This document shows positions 44,992-57,720 of a DNA stretch of 64,000 nt, one piece after another (the first letter of the stretch is position 1; each line of letters begins with the position of its first letter). Source of the DNA: Cercis canadensis (taxonomy: Eukaryota; Streptophyta; Magnoliopsida; Fabales; Fabaceae). The stretch covers positions 291,941 through 355,940 of the forward strand of contig QAOA01002865.1 in the NCBI GenBank assembly GCA_003255065.1, read 5' to 3'. The notes beneath the pieces were generated by a model that did no database searches, had not been told where the DNA came from, and saw only the letters and a program-made list of their open reading frames with translations. The position numbers and the translations under genes are program-made.

Positions 44992-47900
44992 TTACATAAA
45001 AAATGATTTACAAAATAATCTATGACAAGAGGAGCCCTCGCTTCTCTTGGAAATAGAATCATTTTTAGAAAGAGAAACATAGTTCGCTGGAATTATGCTA
45101 TTCACCCTGCCACTTTCTCTGCGTTCCTTTGAACCTGAGGTTCCATAACGGCTTGATGGAGTAAGCACTCGACGCCCATTAGGTGTTCCAATTGTGGTAT
45201 TGCCATTAGTGCTCTGACCCAGAGGCTTCTTTGTTGCAGACCTTGAACCAAAGAGTGCCTCTTTTTCTACAGCAAGTTGTTCCTGCAGCCTTTTCTGCTC
45301 CTGTTGGCATAACCATAAAGCAACAAATTTTGTATAGCAAAAAGTACCCACAGTTCTTGAAAATTACACAGCAAATAACCAATTAAGCTGTGCAATCACA
45401 GCTTATCATAAGGGAGAATTGGTAAAGAGATATTTAATCCAACATAAGAGTATATGAAATGGTCATACAACATGCAACAGATCCAAGTAGATGTGAAAAG
45501 GAGATTCATATCTTGGATGAATTAAACTCTTGACATATAGAAGTGAATGGAAAGAGTGAGGTGAGGAGAAAATGTTGAATTCAAGTCATACCCTTGCTTT
45601 TCGTTTCTCTTCTTCTCTCTGCTGCCTTTGCACAGTATATTCATCCAATCTATGCAACAATGGAACCTGAAAAGCAAATTTGAAAGTGTTGCAAACTGGC
45701 AAAATCTATACCTGTTATCACATGCAAAACAGAAACAGTAGCTTCATCACCTTGTCATATAAGAAAGGTATTCCTTTTTCCGTCTCCCAGGCTTTTACTT
45801 TTGCAATCAAATTCTCAACGATAGCTGGTCAGTGAAAGGCATCAAAGATGGTTATTGTTTAACCAATAAGATAGCAGAATAAAGAAAAAGTTTACAACCT
45901 AGCAATGGATAGTGATATGGGATGCTAAATACTATATAACATCTTCTTTGTTTATAGTATGTCTGCCATAGACAACTTTTTATATATAGACTATAGTATG
46001 TGTCTTGTAGACAATTCTTTTTTATATTATATAACAATCTCCTTTGTATATAGTATGCGTATTGTAGACAAATCTTTGTTCATGTGAACTAATGTCAATC
46101 CATGACTTGATTCCACTTGAGACTAATTTGATTTGATTGATACTTAAACCAGTCAGCTGATTGCAGAAAACTGAGGCTTTGGTCTAGTAACAAAATCCAC
46201 TTTCATTGCTATTCAATCTAGAGAATCATGAACTAATAATACAAATGAATGACAGTTAAGAACTCACATGGTATTTTGGTGACCAGGGTCCGTGCTTTTC
46301 CTGCCCGCTGCAAATTTTTGTGAGCTCCTCTTACTGCACTATATCGATCTTCATCCTGACAATGAGATTAAAAAAAAAAAAAAAAACAGTATTTACCCTT
46401 CATGAAAATGATGATACAAATATTAAATACCATCTATATCTCTCCATGTTAATAAATTTCAATTGCATTAACATAAATATAAGCCTAACGAACTATGAAA
46501 GAAACTTAAAAGCATTATTTACCTTTTCATATTCATCTAGCCACTTTTCCTCCTCAGCTGCAAATTTCCATTTCTCTACCTTATCCAAGATATCCTTCCT
46601 GCTTAGAGCTTGCTCTTTGGCTTTTTTTATTTGATCATCCATGCTCTGGAGCAAATCATACATATCAATACTACTTATAAAGGCATTAAATGATACATTG
46701 GGTTAGAAGACTTTCAAGGCACAAGGTTGTTTAAAGAAAACTACAAGACAAGTTTAAATGCTGGCATGCACTTCTAAAAGAGTAATGTAAATTTTTTATA
46801 GTACTCTAGGATCTATGTGGGAGGAAAAAAAAAAAAAAAGAGACAGATCACTAACTAACCAGATTCTATGAGGCTAGTCAGAATCCGTCTAGCTGCATCA
46901 CTATCTACATCCATATGAACTCCTCTGTAAATTTCTTCAAGCTCAGTCTGCCTCTTAAACATTAGATCCTTCATCTTACTGGTTTTCAGAATATTTAAGC
47001 GCTGAACTTCAATCTCAGCCTGAAATGACATAATTGGAATATACAAATATATTAGCAATTAAAATCATCACAATAGTTCTTACTTCTCAGCAAATAAACA
47101 ATTGCAATTTGCAAGGAAAGACAATTTCAAGATAATAAATCTTCACCTGCTCAATTACATCCACAGAAAGGCAAAATTATTTCAACACTTCATCAACTGA
47201 AGATGAAATTAAGCTAGTAACATGGCTAAAGATCCTTTGCTCATCCACTGGTGTTTCCATAAGATCCCACAGCTTTACCAGGGAGATAGCAAGCTCTTGT
47301 ACCTACAACATAACGACATATTTCCATTATGATGGAAACTTTTCCAAATAATTTCACAAATGTTTTGAAGTAAACTCAAATGCTGACACTAATGTGTTTA
47401 TTTGTGGCCCAAATAGTTTGTTAATCTTAGAAAGGACAAAAATTGGTTTCTTGACTCTGAACCAATGTTATTTTGAAAAACTTAAAGGATATGCAATAAA
47501 GCTCATGCATCAGGCTTCTGCATTACATGTATACACACAGACACAAACAAGGAAATGGGCTAAACTCTATATCCTTGACCCCGGAAAGCACTGCTCAATA
47601 TTGGATCCCTGGTAGCAGCCAAAGCTGACCTAAGCACACACCTTATGCAAGCTACTACAAACTAACCTATACATATAAATCCATCTTGATTCATCAAAAC
47701 TAATTTGAGGTATCACACATCATGTCACTTAGTCCATAAGAATTTAAGCTTTAACAGCGAGCACAAAATAATTAGGATTCAAAACTATGTACCCAGTACT
47801 CCAAGTTAGATGCACTATTCAAACGCCTAGATAGACCCAATAAAACATTGATTTCTAAGTAACAAATCAGCAAGAGAGCTAAATTTTCAAGTGGCATTTG

Positions 47901-49520
47901 GTAAATTACATCGAGTGCAAAGTAATTCAATGCACATGTGTCAAAGGTACTTAAGAAAATAATAAGTTAAAGATTTAATGGTGAGTGGTAAGTATTGGTA
48001 TGATTCATAAAGCAATCATTTAGGAGGGGCACGTATATGAGCACCCAAACACAAGTATAAGTTCATTCACACTATCTCATCTAGATCAGAATAAGTCACC
48101 TTTTGCAGCCTTTGTTGCTTCTCCTGCTTTAGAGAATGAATAACCCCTGTTAATCTGGAAAGAGTGTCATTGCCGATACTCTTTGGTGTACGGTTTGATG
48201 AATCACCCAAGCTAGGATGAATTTCATTTAGTGTCTTCAAAAATTCAATTGACATTACAACTGAAAGCTCATGAATGGTATTGATATGACTGTTCACTTT
48301 CTGTAGACGTAAGATCTACATGGAGAGAAAAACAATAATAAGAAAAATAGAACTTAAAAGTCTAGTATTACAGTCAATTCTGAATCCCATGTGTGCTAAA
48401 ACCTTTTCATTCTGAAGTTCCTGAAGGTGTGACTTAAGTTCATTCAACTTCCTCAATGACAAATCACATTGATTTGCTTGTGGATCTGTGGCACCTTTGG
48501 ACTGCCCACAGCCTGCTATCTCAGCACATATCTGAGCAATCTGGGACTGTATCTCTGAAAATTCCTCGATTCTACTACTCTCCTTCTTCGACCTCAAGTT
48601 TTCTAAGACAGGTCTTATAGTTAGGGATGGCAATGGAGCGAGGATGGAGCGGGGCAAGCAGTCCCCGTCCCCATCCCCGAAGGGCATGGGAATGCCCCAT
48701 CCCCGGCGGGGATTTTTCAGCATCCCCATCCCCACCCCATTAAATCTCCATCTACCCTATGCCCCGCCCCATTTACCCATACAACCATACTTTTTTTAAA
48801 TATACACAATTTATAAGTTTAATCTATCGATCACGATTTCTAATTGAAATTCAACTTTAATCAAATAAGATAATATAAATAATGCTCAAATAACATCATC
48901 AAGAATTCAAGATATCCTCAAGCAACAACAATAACATAAATAATATTCAAACAAAATTATAAAAATTGTTCTTAAACAATTATAAAATTCAATAAGAAAT
49001 CATAATAAGTACAAAAGGCTCCAAGCAATTAAAATAAGTACAATTTATGAAGTTCTAATGTTGGTTGAAGTTGAACCACTCTCCATATTCTACAAAACCA
49101 ACAAAAAAAAAAAAAAAAAAATTTTACTTTGGGGAAAATGGAACTCAAGGTCGAGGGACTGAGGGAGGAAGGGTCAGGTCAGTGTGTTGGTGATTTAGTG
49201 TGGGAAAACCTTAGGCCATAATGACGCCGTTTTGTGAAGAAATTTTTTTTAAAAAAATTTATGTAATGTATTTTATATATATATATATAAACAGTGCGGG
49301 GCGGGGCGGGATGGGGCAGAGCTTCCCCATCCCCAGACCCGCCCCTATCAAATTACCCATAAAATTATCCATTCTCATCCCCATACCCATTTTTCTGCCT
49401 CATACCCATACCCAAATGGGTAAAAAAACCGGGGCCCCATCGAGTCTGGGGCAAATTGCCATCCCTACTTATAGTAGCTATTTGCTCCTTAAGAGTGCCT
49501 CTTCCCTTTCAAATGCAGAA
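44992..49520 (-). pseudogene. MAP65-like microtubule-associated protein gene, copy 4, most complete
   Basis: Exons from 5' to 3' on the minus strand: 49515-49476 and 48613-48385 (GTLKEQIATI, RPVLENLRSKKES, EFSEIQSQIAQICAEIAG; split by a hAT element); 48297-48080 (IHELSVVMSIEFLKTLNEIH, HPSLGDSSNRTPKS); 47310-47152 (VQELAISLVKLWDLMETP); 47020-46861 (AEIEVQRLNILKTSKMKDLM, KRQTELEEIYRGVHMDVD); 46675-46525 (MDDQIKKAKEQALSRKDIL); 46357-46270 (DEDRYSAVRGAHKNLQRAGK); 45824-45757 (IVENLIAKVKAWETEKGIPF); 45668-45591 (VPLLHRLDEYTVQ); 45300-44992 (EQKRLQEQLAVEKEALFGSR to the end). The 47.2-kb exon has a stop (GAAATAATTTTG against GAAACAATTTTG in copy 3). The natural stop is lost, adding about 13 residues. 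The first exons are missing; similarity to copy 3 ends near 49968. Confidence 0.9.
48622..49467. mobile_element. Non-autonomous hAT element inside a MAP65 exon
   Basis: Terminal inverted repeats TAGGGATGGCAAT / ATTGCCATCCCTA (13 of 13 bases) with the 8-base target duplication CTTATAGT at 48614-48621 and 49468-49475; an 8-base duplication is diagnostic of hAT. Subterminal parts are strongly G- or C-rich (GCGGGGCGGGGCGGGATGGG side and CCCCGTCCCCATCCCC side). No transposase. The empty site is at 38356-38370 in MAP65 copy 3. The insertion splits the exon coding EQIATIRPVLENL. Confidence 0.92.
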
Positions 49521-51573
49521 TTGAATTGCTTAATTCAATTAACAAGTGATAATTATACAGAGGGACAGACACGAGATATTGCAAATAGTCAAATACCAAT
49601 CAGGAGGCATTCCAAAAAACGGGAGATAAGGTGGCAGAATGCTCATAGTAAATGTAATTTTAAAAGTTCCAGGAAGTAGGATAGCAGAGAGTTCTTTTAG
49701 AAAATATTCTTTGTGGTTTTGCATAAATTACCGTTAATATGAAGCAATAGATGCCTCCTATTCCTTAACCTCCAAGAAAATACCTTATTAAAACTAATAG
49801 TCTAAGGAAATATAAACTCTCCCTCAGTAACATCCAAAAGAAAAGTCATCAAATTATGTTTTTCATTCATACATAAAAGCACATACAGTATAGCAGCAGT
49901 GTCAGCAAGAGCAAACATTTCACTCCAGCAAGTTTCAAGTGCCTATTCTATTCAATTAGATGATAAAGCCACAGAAAGTAGTTGTGATTGGCATGCCTAT
50001 CCCTGAATCTCCCAAGAAAGTTAATCAAGAGACAAAAGCTTAAACAATTTGGAATGTGAATAGGGATGGAATTTTTATGTAATTTCACCCCCCATTTTGT
50101 CCCTTTCAGTAGTTCTTCTTTAATTTCCCTTTTTTCAAGTGGTTATAATTAAGAGGGGTGCACTGGTTTATTGTATCTAAGCTTATATATAATTTTGTAA
50201 GAACTTTCAACTAATCAAATTGAACAAGATAATCATCATCTCTTTCTCTCTCATGCTTGTTGCATGGTACAAAGTACAGTTATGGAATTAATAAACATGA
50301 TATATGCATAAACAAATTCCTCAAATTTTACACAAATCACTATATTAAACTAACATAAAGCCTTTTTTGTTTTTTGGTAAGTATGACTATCTAAAGTCAA
50401 TGTACTCGCTCCCTGCCTTCTTTACTCTTTTTGTTTCTCTTCTTTCTTTTCTGCTTTAGCTACCCATGTGTTACACGAGTTTGCAACTAGTTATTTATAT
50501 ATATAAAACAAAATTTGAGTTTAAAAAAAGGTAGCAATATAGATAAATAAATTGTTAAACACAGTCATTGTTGTTCATCGTTGTGACCCAAAAAAAGTTG
50601 TGTACATTTCATTTATCTAATGAAAATTTTCTTTCACAATATATTTTAAATGTGGCTAGATATATATTTGGCTAACATCTGATTCAGATTCCACTGAGGC
50701 TGATAATGGTTGGCTTTGTTATATTCTGTGCATATTGGGTGAGTTGAGTTTACATTGTTGAGATTGATGTCCTCTGCACCCATATGTACGGAATCTGATG
50801 CCTCATTCCCATGCAACAATTGTATTTCTTCCATTAAATAAAGCACAAGAGCTATATATTAATCTCTAGAGTGAATGATACCATAGTTATATACATAGAT
50901 AGATTTAGATACCATATCATTTGGGTCATCAATTATATTGATAAGTCCATTGAGTTTTGATGCTTCGATTCAGTTATTCTTGGAATGTTAACGTGGTTCT
51001 TGATAAGAAATCACTCCCACTGAGTCTGATTCGGCTTTATATATATATATGCATTATGCCAGTATATATATGGGTTAATATATACACCGAAAGAAGTTCT
51101 TATATATATATATATATATATATATTCTCAAAAGGAGAGCATAGATCTTAAACATTTTGAGTCCATTAATAATAATAAGAGAGAGGGAGAGAGAATCAAT
51201 TTATTTTTTTATTCTAAGAAGAAAGGACATGGTGAGCTTTAAAGCTTGTGAAGCTCCTTTATCAATGTATCTAAGAATTTATAGTTACTGAACTTCTACT
51301 ATTAAAACCTAAGAAAACATCACCCAACCAGCTCAAGCACTTTCTTAAGGTGCAGTAAAAATTGTTGAGTTCGGTTAATCTGGAATTATATAAACTATTT
51401 AGATATTTTGACTTTGTATAACACTGGACCAGCTAGCTCTGAACAGTGCCTAGGGTTTTTGTTTTTGTTTTATGTTTTTATATTTTTTACTATGACTAAA
51501 TGTTTGAACATAAAATCTTTAAGGCTTGAAAACGATCTCAATATCGTTGAGTCCAAAAATTTATGTGGTGAAC
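49521..51573. other. MAP65 intron remnant, then unassigned AT-rich sequence
   Basis: 49521-49968 matches 38420-38860 (MAP65 intron). After 49968 the sequence is unrelated to the cluster. A + strand frame at about 49970-50044 ends in PQKVVVIGMPIPESPKKV then a stop, perhaps a last-exon remnant. A 66-codon minus frame at 50646-50846 starts MLYLMEEIQLLHGNEASDS; I could not assign it. No other gene signal. Confidence 0.35.
51039..51126. repeat. (TA)n-rich microsatellite tracts
   Basis: TA runs at 51039-51050 and 51100-51126 with related TATATA motifs between. Confidence 0.9.
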
Positions 51574-51578
51574 CAATG

Positions 51579-51952
51579 TGTTAGAAATAATCAGGTTGAG
51601 TTATATGATGGAAGTTAGTTTACTGTAGTTAAGAGTGCTTAAGGTTAGTTAGGTGGTTATCCAGCTCAGCAACTAATTATGGAAAGTTAGTTAGTCTGTT
51701 AAACAGTTTTGATTAGCTGTAATATGCTATATATACTGTACACAAATGAATATTCAATACAAGTGACAGAATTCATTTTATACACGAATACAATTCTTTT
51801 CTTCTCTCATGAACTCTTCTCTCCCATCATTCTTCTCCTTCTTCCTTGTCTGTCAATGGCCTCTCCCTCTTGCTATACTTCTGCATAGGTAAGCATCACT
51901 GCAGAATCCACAATATTTGGTAAATTGCTTCCGCTCTACTCAAAGCTTTACA
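51579..51952 (+). repeat. Left LTR of the copia element
   Basis: 374 bp, TG...CA ends, TATATATACTG near 51731 as possible TATA region. Confidence 0.9.
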
Positions 51953-54900
51953 TGGTATCAGAGCTCTGAAAATGGTAAAACGCACTTCAACCTTTATGTC
52001 TCCATCAATGGAAACTTTGAATCCCAGAAATCCTTCTTTACCCACATTTAGTCAAACCCTCACTATCAAATTAGATCGCAGTAATTTTCTGATATGGAGG
52101 AATCAATCACTCAACATAGTAATTGCAAATGGGTATGAAGATATCTTGAATGGATCTCAGGTATGTCTTGAGAAATTTCTTCAAAATTCTACCTTTGAAA
52201 ATCTCACTTTGAACCCAAATTTTGTTCTTTGGCAAAGACAAAACAGGTTAGTGATGAGTTGGATTTATGCTTCCCTCACTAAGCAACTTATGGCTCATAT
52301 TATGGGTTACAATACTGCATACAAGATATGGAAATCTCTGGGAGACAGCTTTGCATGTTCATCTCTAGCTCGCATCATGGAGCTAAGGTTTCAGTTGTAG
52401 ACCACCCGCAAAGGGAATATTGGAATTTAAGATTACATGGTCAAGATCAAAGGTATTTATGACAATCTACGAGCAGTAGGTGAGAAAGTTAGTCAAGATG
52501 ATCAAATAATGGCAATCTTGGCTAGCTTAGGTCCAAAATGCAAACCAGTTGTAGCATATGTTAGTTTTGAATGCATCTCAATAGAAATCTTGCAGAGTCA
52601 TTTACTTACTTTTGAAGGACGACTTGAAAGGCAGAAGTCAGTAGATGACCAAATCTTGATTCAAGCAAATGCAACTCAGTTTGGTCATTTCAAAGGTAAG
52701 AAAGAGTTCAATTCTAATTTTCAGAATAATTTCTACCATGGTAACACCAACTCTACACCAAATTCTTTTCCTGGTCAATGCAATTAGTCTAGCAAACCAA
52801 AATTTGGCAACTCTGGTGGGTCTGGATAGAAACCAGAATGTCAAATTTGCCATAAGATAGGACATCCTGCTTCTGCTTGTTCGTTTTGGTAATAATTTTC
52901 AACCAAAAATCCCAATTGGAAATCCTTCTCAACTACAAGGTTCTCAGGCATTGATGGCTACCACTAGTCAAATGGAAGACACTCCTTGGTTTCTGGATAC
53001 TGGGGCAACACATCATGTCACTGCTGACTTGGAAAATTTGTCATTGCATAATCCTTTTGCTAGAGATGACAAAGTAACAGTTGGCAATGGTAAGCAACTT
53101 TCTGTCATGCATACTAGTATTACTTCCAATCCTACTGCTAAGAGACCTTTATTGCTTAATCAATTATTACATGTGCCAAAGATAAGTGCAAATCTGGTTA
53201 GTGTTCAGAAGTTATGTCAAGATAATGGCATTTATGTGGAATTTTATCCTGCTTATTTTCTTATGAAGGATCAAAAAACCAAACAAGTTCTTCTGCAAGG
53301 AATGCTTGAGCAAGGTCTCTACAAGGTCATGACTTCCTATATCTCTTCTAGACATCAATCTGTTAACATTGTAGCAGCTTATCAAACTTTTGTTTCCTCT
53401 TCACAGACCTTGGTTCACCATGTTGAAAACCACACTTCTGTCTTAGGGTTTTCTCTATACTTACTCAGATAATTCACTATTTGTGCTTCATTTTGCAGGA
53501 CATGTGTTTCTTTTGGTTTATGTTGATGGTATCATCATCACTTCAGATGTGTCATTTATACAGAATTTAGTTGTTAAACTCTGACAATTTTGCTTTGAAG
53601 GATTTGGGCCAGTTACACTACTTTCTAGGTATTGAAACCACTTGGTTTCCTCAGCAGCTCCATCTCTCTTAGTCTAAATACATCTTGGACCTACTTCACA
53701 AGGCATGACTCAGTCATGCCAAACCAATGGCCACTCCCATGATTAGTTCTCACATTCTCTCTAGGTTCACTGGTATACCACTCAAAGATCCTACTGCTTA
53801 CAGGAGTATTGTTGGTGCCTTGCAATATTGTACAATAACTAGACCAGACATTGCAAACACTGTTAATAAACTTTGTCAGTTCATGAGCACTCCTACTGAT
53901 CTACACTTACAAGTAGCTAAACGTTTACTGAGATAACTCAAAGGCACCATCTCCTATGGTATTACTCTCTCTAAATCTGCTCAACCCTCCTTGGTTGCTT
54001 TTTTTTGATTTGAATTGGCAGGTTGTCCTGATGACAGGAAGAGTACAAGTGGTCATGCTGTGTTTCTTGGTGCTAGTCTTGTTTCTTGGTGTTCTGGCAA
54101 GCAAAAGGTTATTGCCAGGTCTAGCACTGAGGCTGAGTACAAGGCTTTGGCTTTGGCCAATGCTACTACAAAACTTCAATGGATACAATCATTGCTTAAG
54201 GAACTTCATTTTGTCCTGCCAAGACCTCCAATGCTTTTGTGTGATAATTTGAGTGCTACTTTTCTGGCCTCCAATCCTGTGCTCCATGTTAGAACTAAGC
54301 ACATAGAAATTGATTGTCATTTCATTTATGACAAGGTACTTAACAAAGAATTGACTCTCTGTCACATTTCAACTGCTGATCAAATTGCTGATGTGTTTAC
54401 CAAACCACTGTCCACCTTGGCTTTTCAATCTAATCGTCACAAACTCACTGTGCTTCCACGCCCTATGAGTTTGAGGAGGGATGTTAGAAATAATTAGGTT
54501 GAGTTATATGATGGAAGTTAGTTTACTATAGTTAAGATTGCTTAAGGTTAGTTAGGTGGTTATCTAGCTCAACAACTAATTATGGAAAGTTAGTTAGTTT
54601 GTTAAATAGTTTTGATTAACTGTAATCTACTATATATACTGTACACAAATGAATATTCAATACAAGTGACATAATTCATTTTATACATGAATACAATTAT
54701 TTTCTTCTCTCATGAACTCTTCTCTCCCATCGTTCTTCTCCTTTCTTCTTCCTTCTCTGTCAATGGCCTCTCCCTCTTGCTATACTTCACTACAAGAAAA
54801 TTACTGGATTCCAACAGAATTTTTTTATTGAAATTTTAGATTCCAACAGAAATTCCAATGGAATTTGGGTTGTTGGAAAAAAAGTCATTGGAATTGCAAA

Positions 54901-55050
54901 ATTTCAACAAAAATTTCAATAGTAATTCCAACGGAATTGTATCGTTGTAATCCGATTTGTGGAAAAAAATTCTCACGATATATTCCAACAGTATTTTACA
55001 GCTAGAATTATTTTGGAAAATTCCAACGGTAGTTTACCATTGGAATTAAT

Positions 55051-55056
<6 letters not shown>

Positions 55057-55081
<25 letters not shown>
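55057..55081. repeat. (TA)n microsatellite before single N
   Basis: TA run ending at the N at 55082, inside the CACTA left arm. Confidence 0.9.
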
Positions 55082-55629
55082 NTTTTAAATTTTTTTTTTA
55101 TTTTTTGAAATTCCAACGGAATAAAATTTCCGTTGGAATTTTTTTAAAAAAAATTTTGTTCTTTTTTAATTGTTTGTTTAGATTTTTTTTTGAAAAAATG
55201 ACGTTAGAATTTTGTATTTTTTATTATGATTATTATCTTTTTAAAATTTTGTTTGCAATTTCCACTTTAATGCTACTTATTAGCCATTTTTGAAAAATTC
55301 AGTAACAAATAACATCATATCAACTGGATTAACTCCAAACTAATCAGGTGACTTTGATTAGTACATTTCCAATTATCAAAATTCACCACCTTTGTGCCAC
55401 CAACACTGTAAAATTTGACAACACCCACTAGCAGTCAAAGTTGAAATGTCGTAGCTCATGATACCTAAACTTGTCTATACTCAAAGCACTTGAAATATAT
55501 ATACAATTTCAATTTTATAATTTTTATTACAAGAAATGGTTACTGGAAAGCACAAAGAAAAGTGATAAACGAACTTTATGACTTTATAGCAAACAAAGAA
55601 TTATAGCAGGTGAACAAACAAATTAGGGC

Positions 55630-55735
55630 TCATAACAGGTGAACAACTCTCAAGGCTTTATAGCAGTCCTCCTCCTTGTCAACAATCAAGCGCAGCCCAT
55701 ATATATCATGGATGTCCTTCATGGTTAGCTTCTTC
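55630..55735 (-). pseudogene. Captured RelA/SpoT homologue (RSH) exon fragment
   Basis: After an acceptor (TTTGCAG|GAAG) the minus frame reads [18 protein letters not shown], then [14 protein letters not shown] and a stop. This matches the synthetase region of plant RSH proteins (IHDIxGLRLIV...EEDCYxALxVVH), which make the alarmone (p)ppGpp in chloroplasts. Only about 34 codons remain, inside the CACTA element. The exon start appears genuine and the rest of the gene is not here. Confidence 0.75.
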
Positions 55736-56129
55736 CTGCAAATAGATACACAAATGAATGAATGATTGAAATAGTCTTTCTTCAACTACCCAAGAAATGC
55801 CTTGTATTATCTTTGCTCATTCTCTAATTTTCGAAATAAAAGATAACAAGCAAAACTTAAAACCAGCTGCAGCTAAACAAATGGAGGGAAAGATAGAGGG
55901 AGAACATACTTCAACATCTTGCAAAATACTAAAAAAATACAAGAGAGAGCCTGCTAAGCAAAATAGAAAATAAAACAGCATGGCCATTCCAACAAAAACA
56001 TATGGGAGCCACTGAGCTGAATTTGGTGCAACTCACCCACCAAAAGTAAAATGTAAACGAGCAGTTTAACTTTTTCTTTATATGAAATGATGAACCAAAG
56101 ACAAATTCCATAAATACTTTCAACTTAGA

Positions 56130-56421
56130 CAAGAGATCACATCCATTGATTTGGGTAGGAAATGCTACAAACTTTTCAGCCAATTATAATCCCACATGCT
56201 CAAGTCATTGCGAAGAGAGTGCTTTAAATTCAGACAAAGTTAAAGGAAAAGTTGTTCTTTGTGAAATCAATAGCCTCAGAGCTCACATGGCAGGTGGGTT
56301 GGGTGTTATTTCCCTTAATCGACCATTTGAAAATTATGCCAAGACTTTTCCCTTCCAAAGAGCATGCATCAATGAGAAAGAGTTCTCTCGAGTATTTGAA
56401 TACATCAAATCTGTCATGTAA
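56130..56421 (+). pseudogene. Captured subtilisin-like protease PA-domain fragment
   Basis: The + frame reads HPLIWVGNATNF, CSSHCEESALNSDKVKGKVV, LCE, then AHMAGGLGVISLN, FPFQRACINEKEF and FEYIKSVM. This matches the protease-associated domain of plant cucumisin-type subtilases (DxxKVxGKIVLC...AGxxGVIM...P...YI). Catalytic D/H/S regions are absent. The frame ends with a stop where the subtilase would continue. Inside the CACTA element, opposite in strand to the RSH piece. Confidence 0.7.
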
Positions 56422-56999
56422 AATAGAGTAGAGAAAGAATGATCTAAAAATCACCAACACTTTTCGAGGTTAATTATCATTCCAATCAATATTGCACATG
56501 AACAACCGGGGACAACTTTTGACAAATCCTGATTAGCTATTGCATCACCGGGATTTTTTATTTTTATTTTTTCCTGTTCAAATGATATCAGACATCAGAA
56601 AACTATCCAGTAGCCCCCCCTCCCCCTCTTTTCTCACAAAAAGTGTCCAACCAGAAACCTTAACCCAACAAAAAATAGAAGACATTTTCTATAAAGAACT
56701 ACAATTAAATGCCATAAACGAGAAATTACGAAGCTACCAAGGGAAAAGATTGTTTGACAGAGATATACAATATTCACAGCCTCCCCCAGTGCAGATGAGT
56801 AGGGTGTGATAAATAATATACATAGAACTCAAGGTATGTTTTTACCGTCTGGTATGCGATTTCTTGAGAAGGTACCCTCAAGTAACCTGACACCAGAGAT
56901 GGCTAATGTGATTCTTCTTCTGCAGAACAAAACTTGGAAGAAACAAGAACTCTTAGTTAACTGAAGAAATGTCTATAGCTTCAAGAAAAGATGTACCTT

Positions 57000-57720
57000 T
57001 TCCTGTACGAACTTCCTCCTCCAAAGTTATAACAACAACATTCTTTTCCATGTAGGAAAACAAGCCACTAAGCTTTCCCTTCTTCAATGCCAATGGCAGG
57101 CTTAATTTTATCTAGACATGAAGCAGACAGAAACTGTTTGAACCTGACATTGACATTAAAGTAAAAGTCATTTACAAATGTTGAGATATAACATAGTTTG
57201 ATAAAATATTTGAAGTCATCTTATTGGAAACCTTCCCCCATTTGACACAGTCATGTGAACCAAATATTGATACAAGGACTCAAGAGTTTGATTTCATATC
57301 AATGTGCACCCTTTATAGGACTGCTGCTAATTTCACTAACAGAATTGCTGTGCAACAGTAGAGGAAGAGAAGAATGAATTAAAAGGACAAAACCATAAAA
57401 ATAATATGAATAACAAGACAGATCATGTAATACTATCCAGCATAAAATAAAAGTAAGGACCTCAAGACCATTTTGTGGCTTGCCTTGTCCTGAAACTTCA
57501 ACATCTGTAGCAACCTGATTTGCTTGCAGCACAGAATTTACTAACATCATATCATCCATATTTGCCACAAACTCCGAAAGATCAATAGTTTGATCAATTG
57601 CTTTGCTAAATTTTTGCAGTTCTTCAAGCAATATATCACGAGCAGTTAATAATGCTTTAACAAGCATGACATTTTTCACATCTACAGAAGTAACACCACT
57701 TAAACCCTAATCAATCACAT
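57000..57720 (-). pseudogene. Captured exons of an unidentified gene
   Basis: Two exon-like minus frames: 57720-57462, with VTSVDVKNVMLVKALLTARD, LEELQKFSKAIDQTIDLSE, FVANMDDMMLVNSVLQ and ending GKPQNGLEV before a donor-like GT; and 57114-57000, with KLSLPLALKKGKLSGLFSYM and KNVVVITLEEEVRTGKG. Both look like coding sequence by composition and lie between intron-like stretches. A further piece (SDSAEVVADRSNATLNK) is near 58690-58745. I do not recognise the gene. They may be exons of one captured locus. Confidence 0.4.

Noticed and set aside
50646-50846. 66-codon minus ORF as a transcription-factor C-terminus
   Set aside because: Only a vague resemblance; no DNA-binding domain nearby, so no function is claimed.
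51953-51966. tRNA-like sequence TGGTATCAGAGC
   Set aside because: It is the primer-binding site of the copia element, complementary to the tRNA end, not a tRNA gene.
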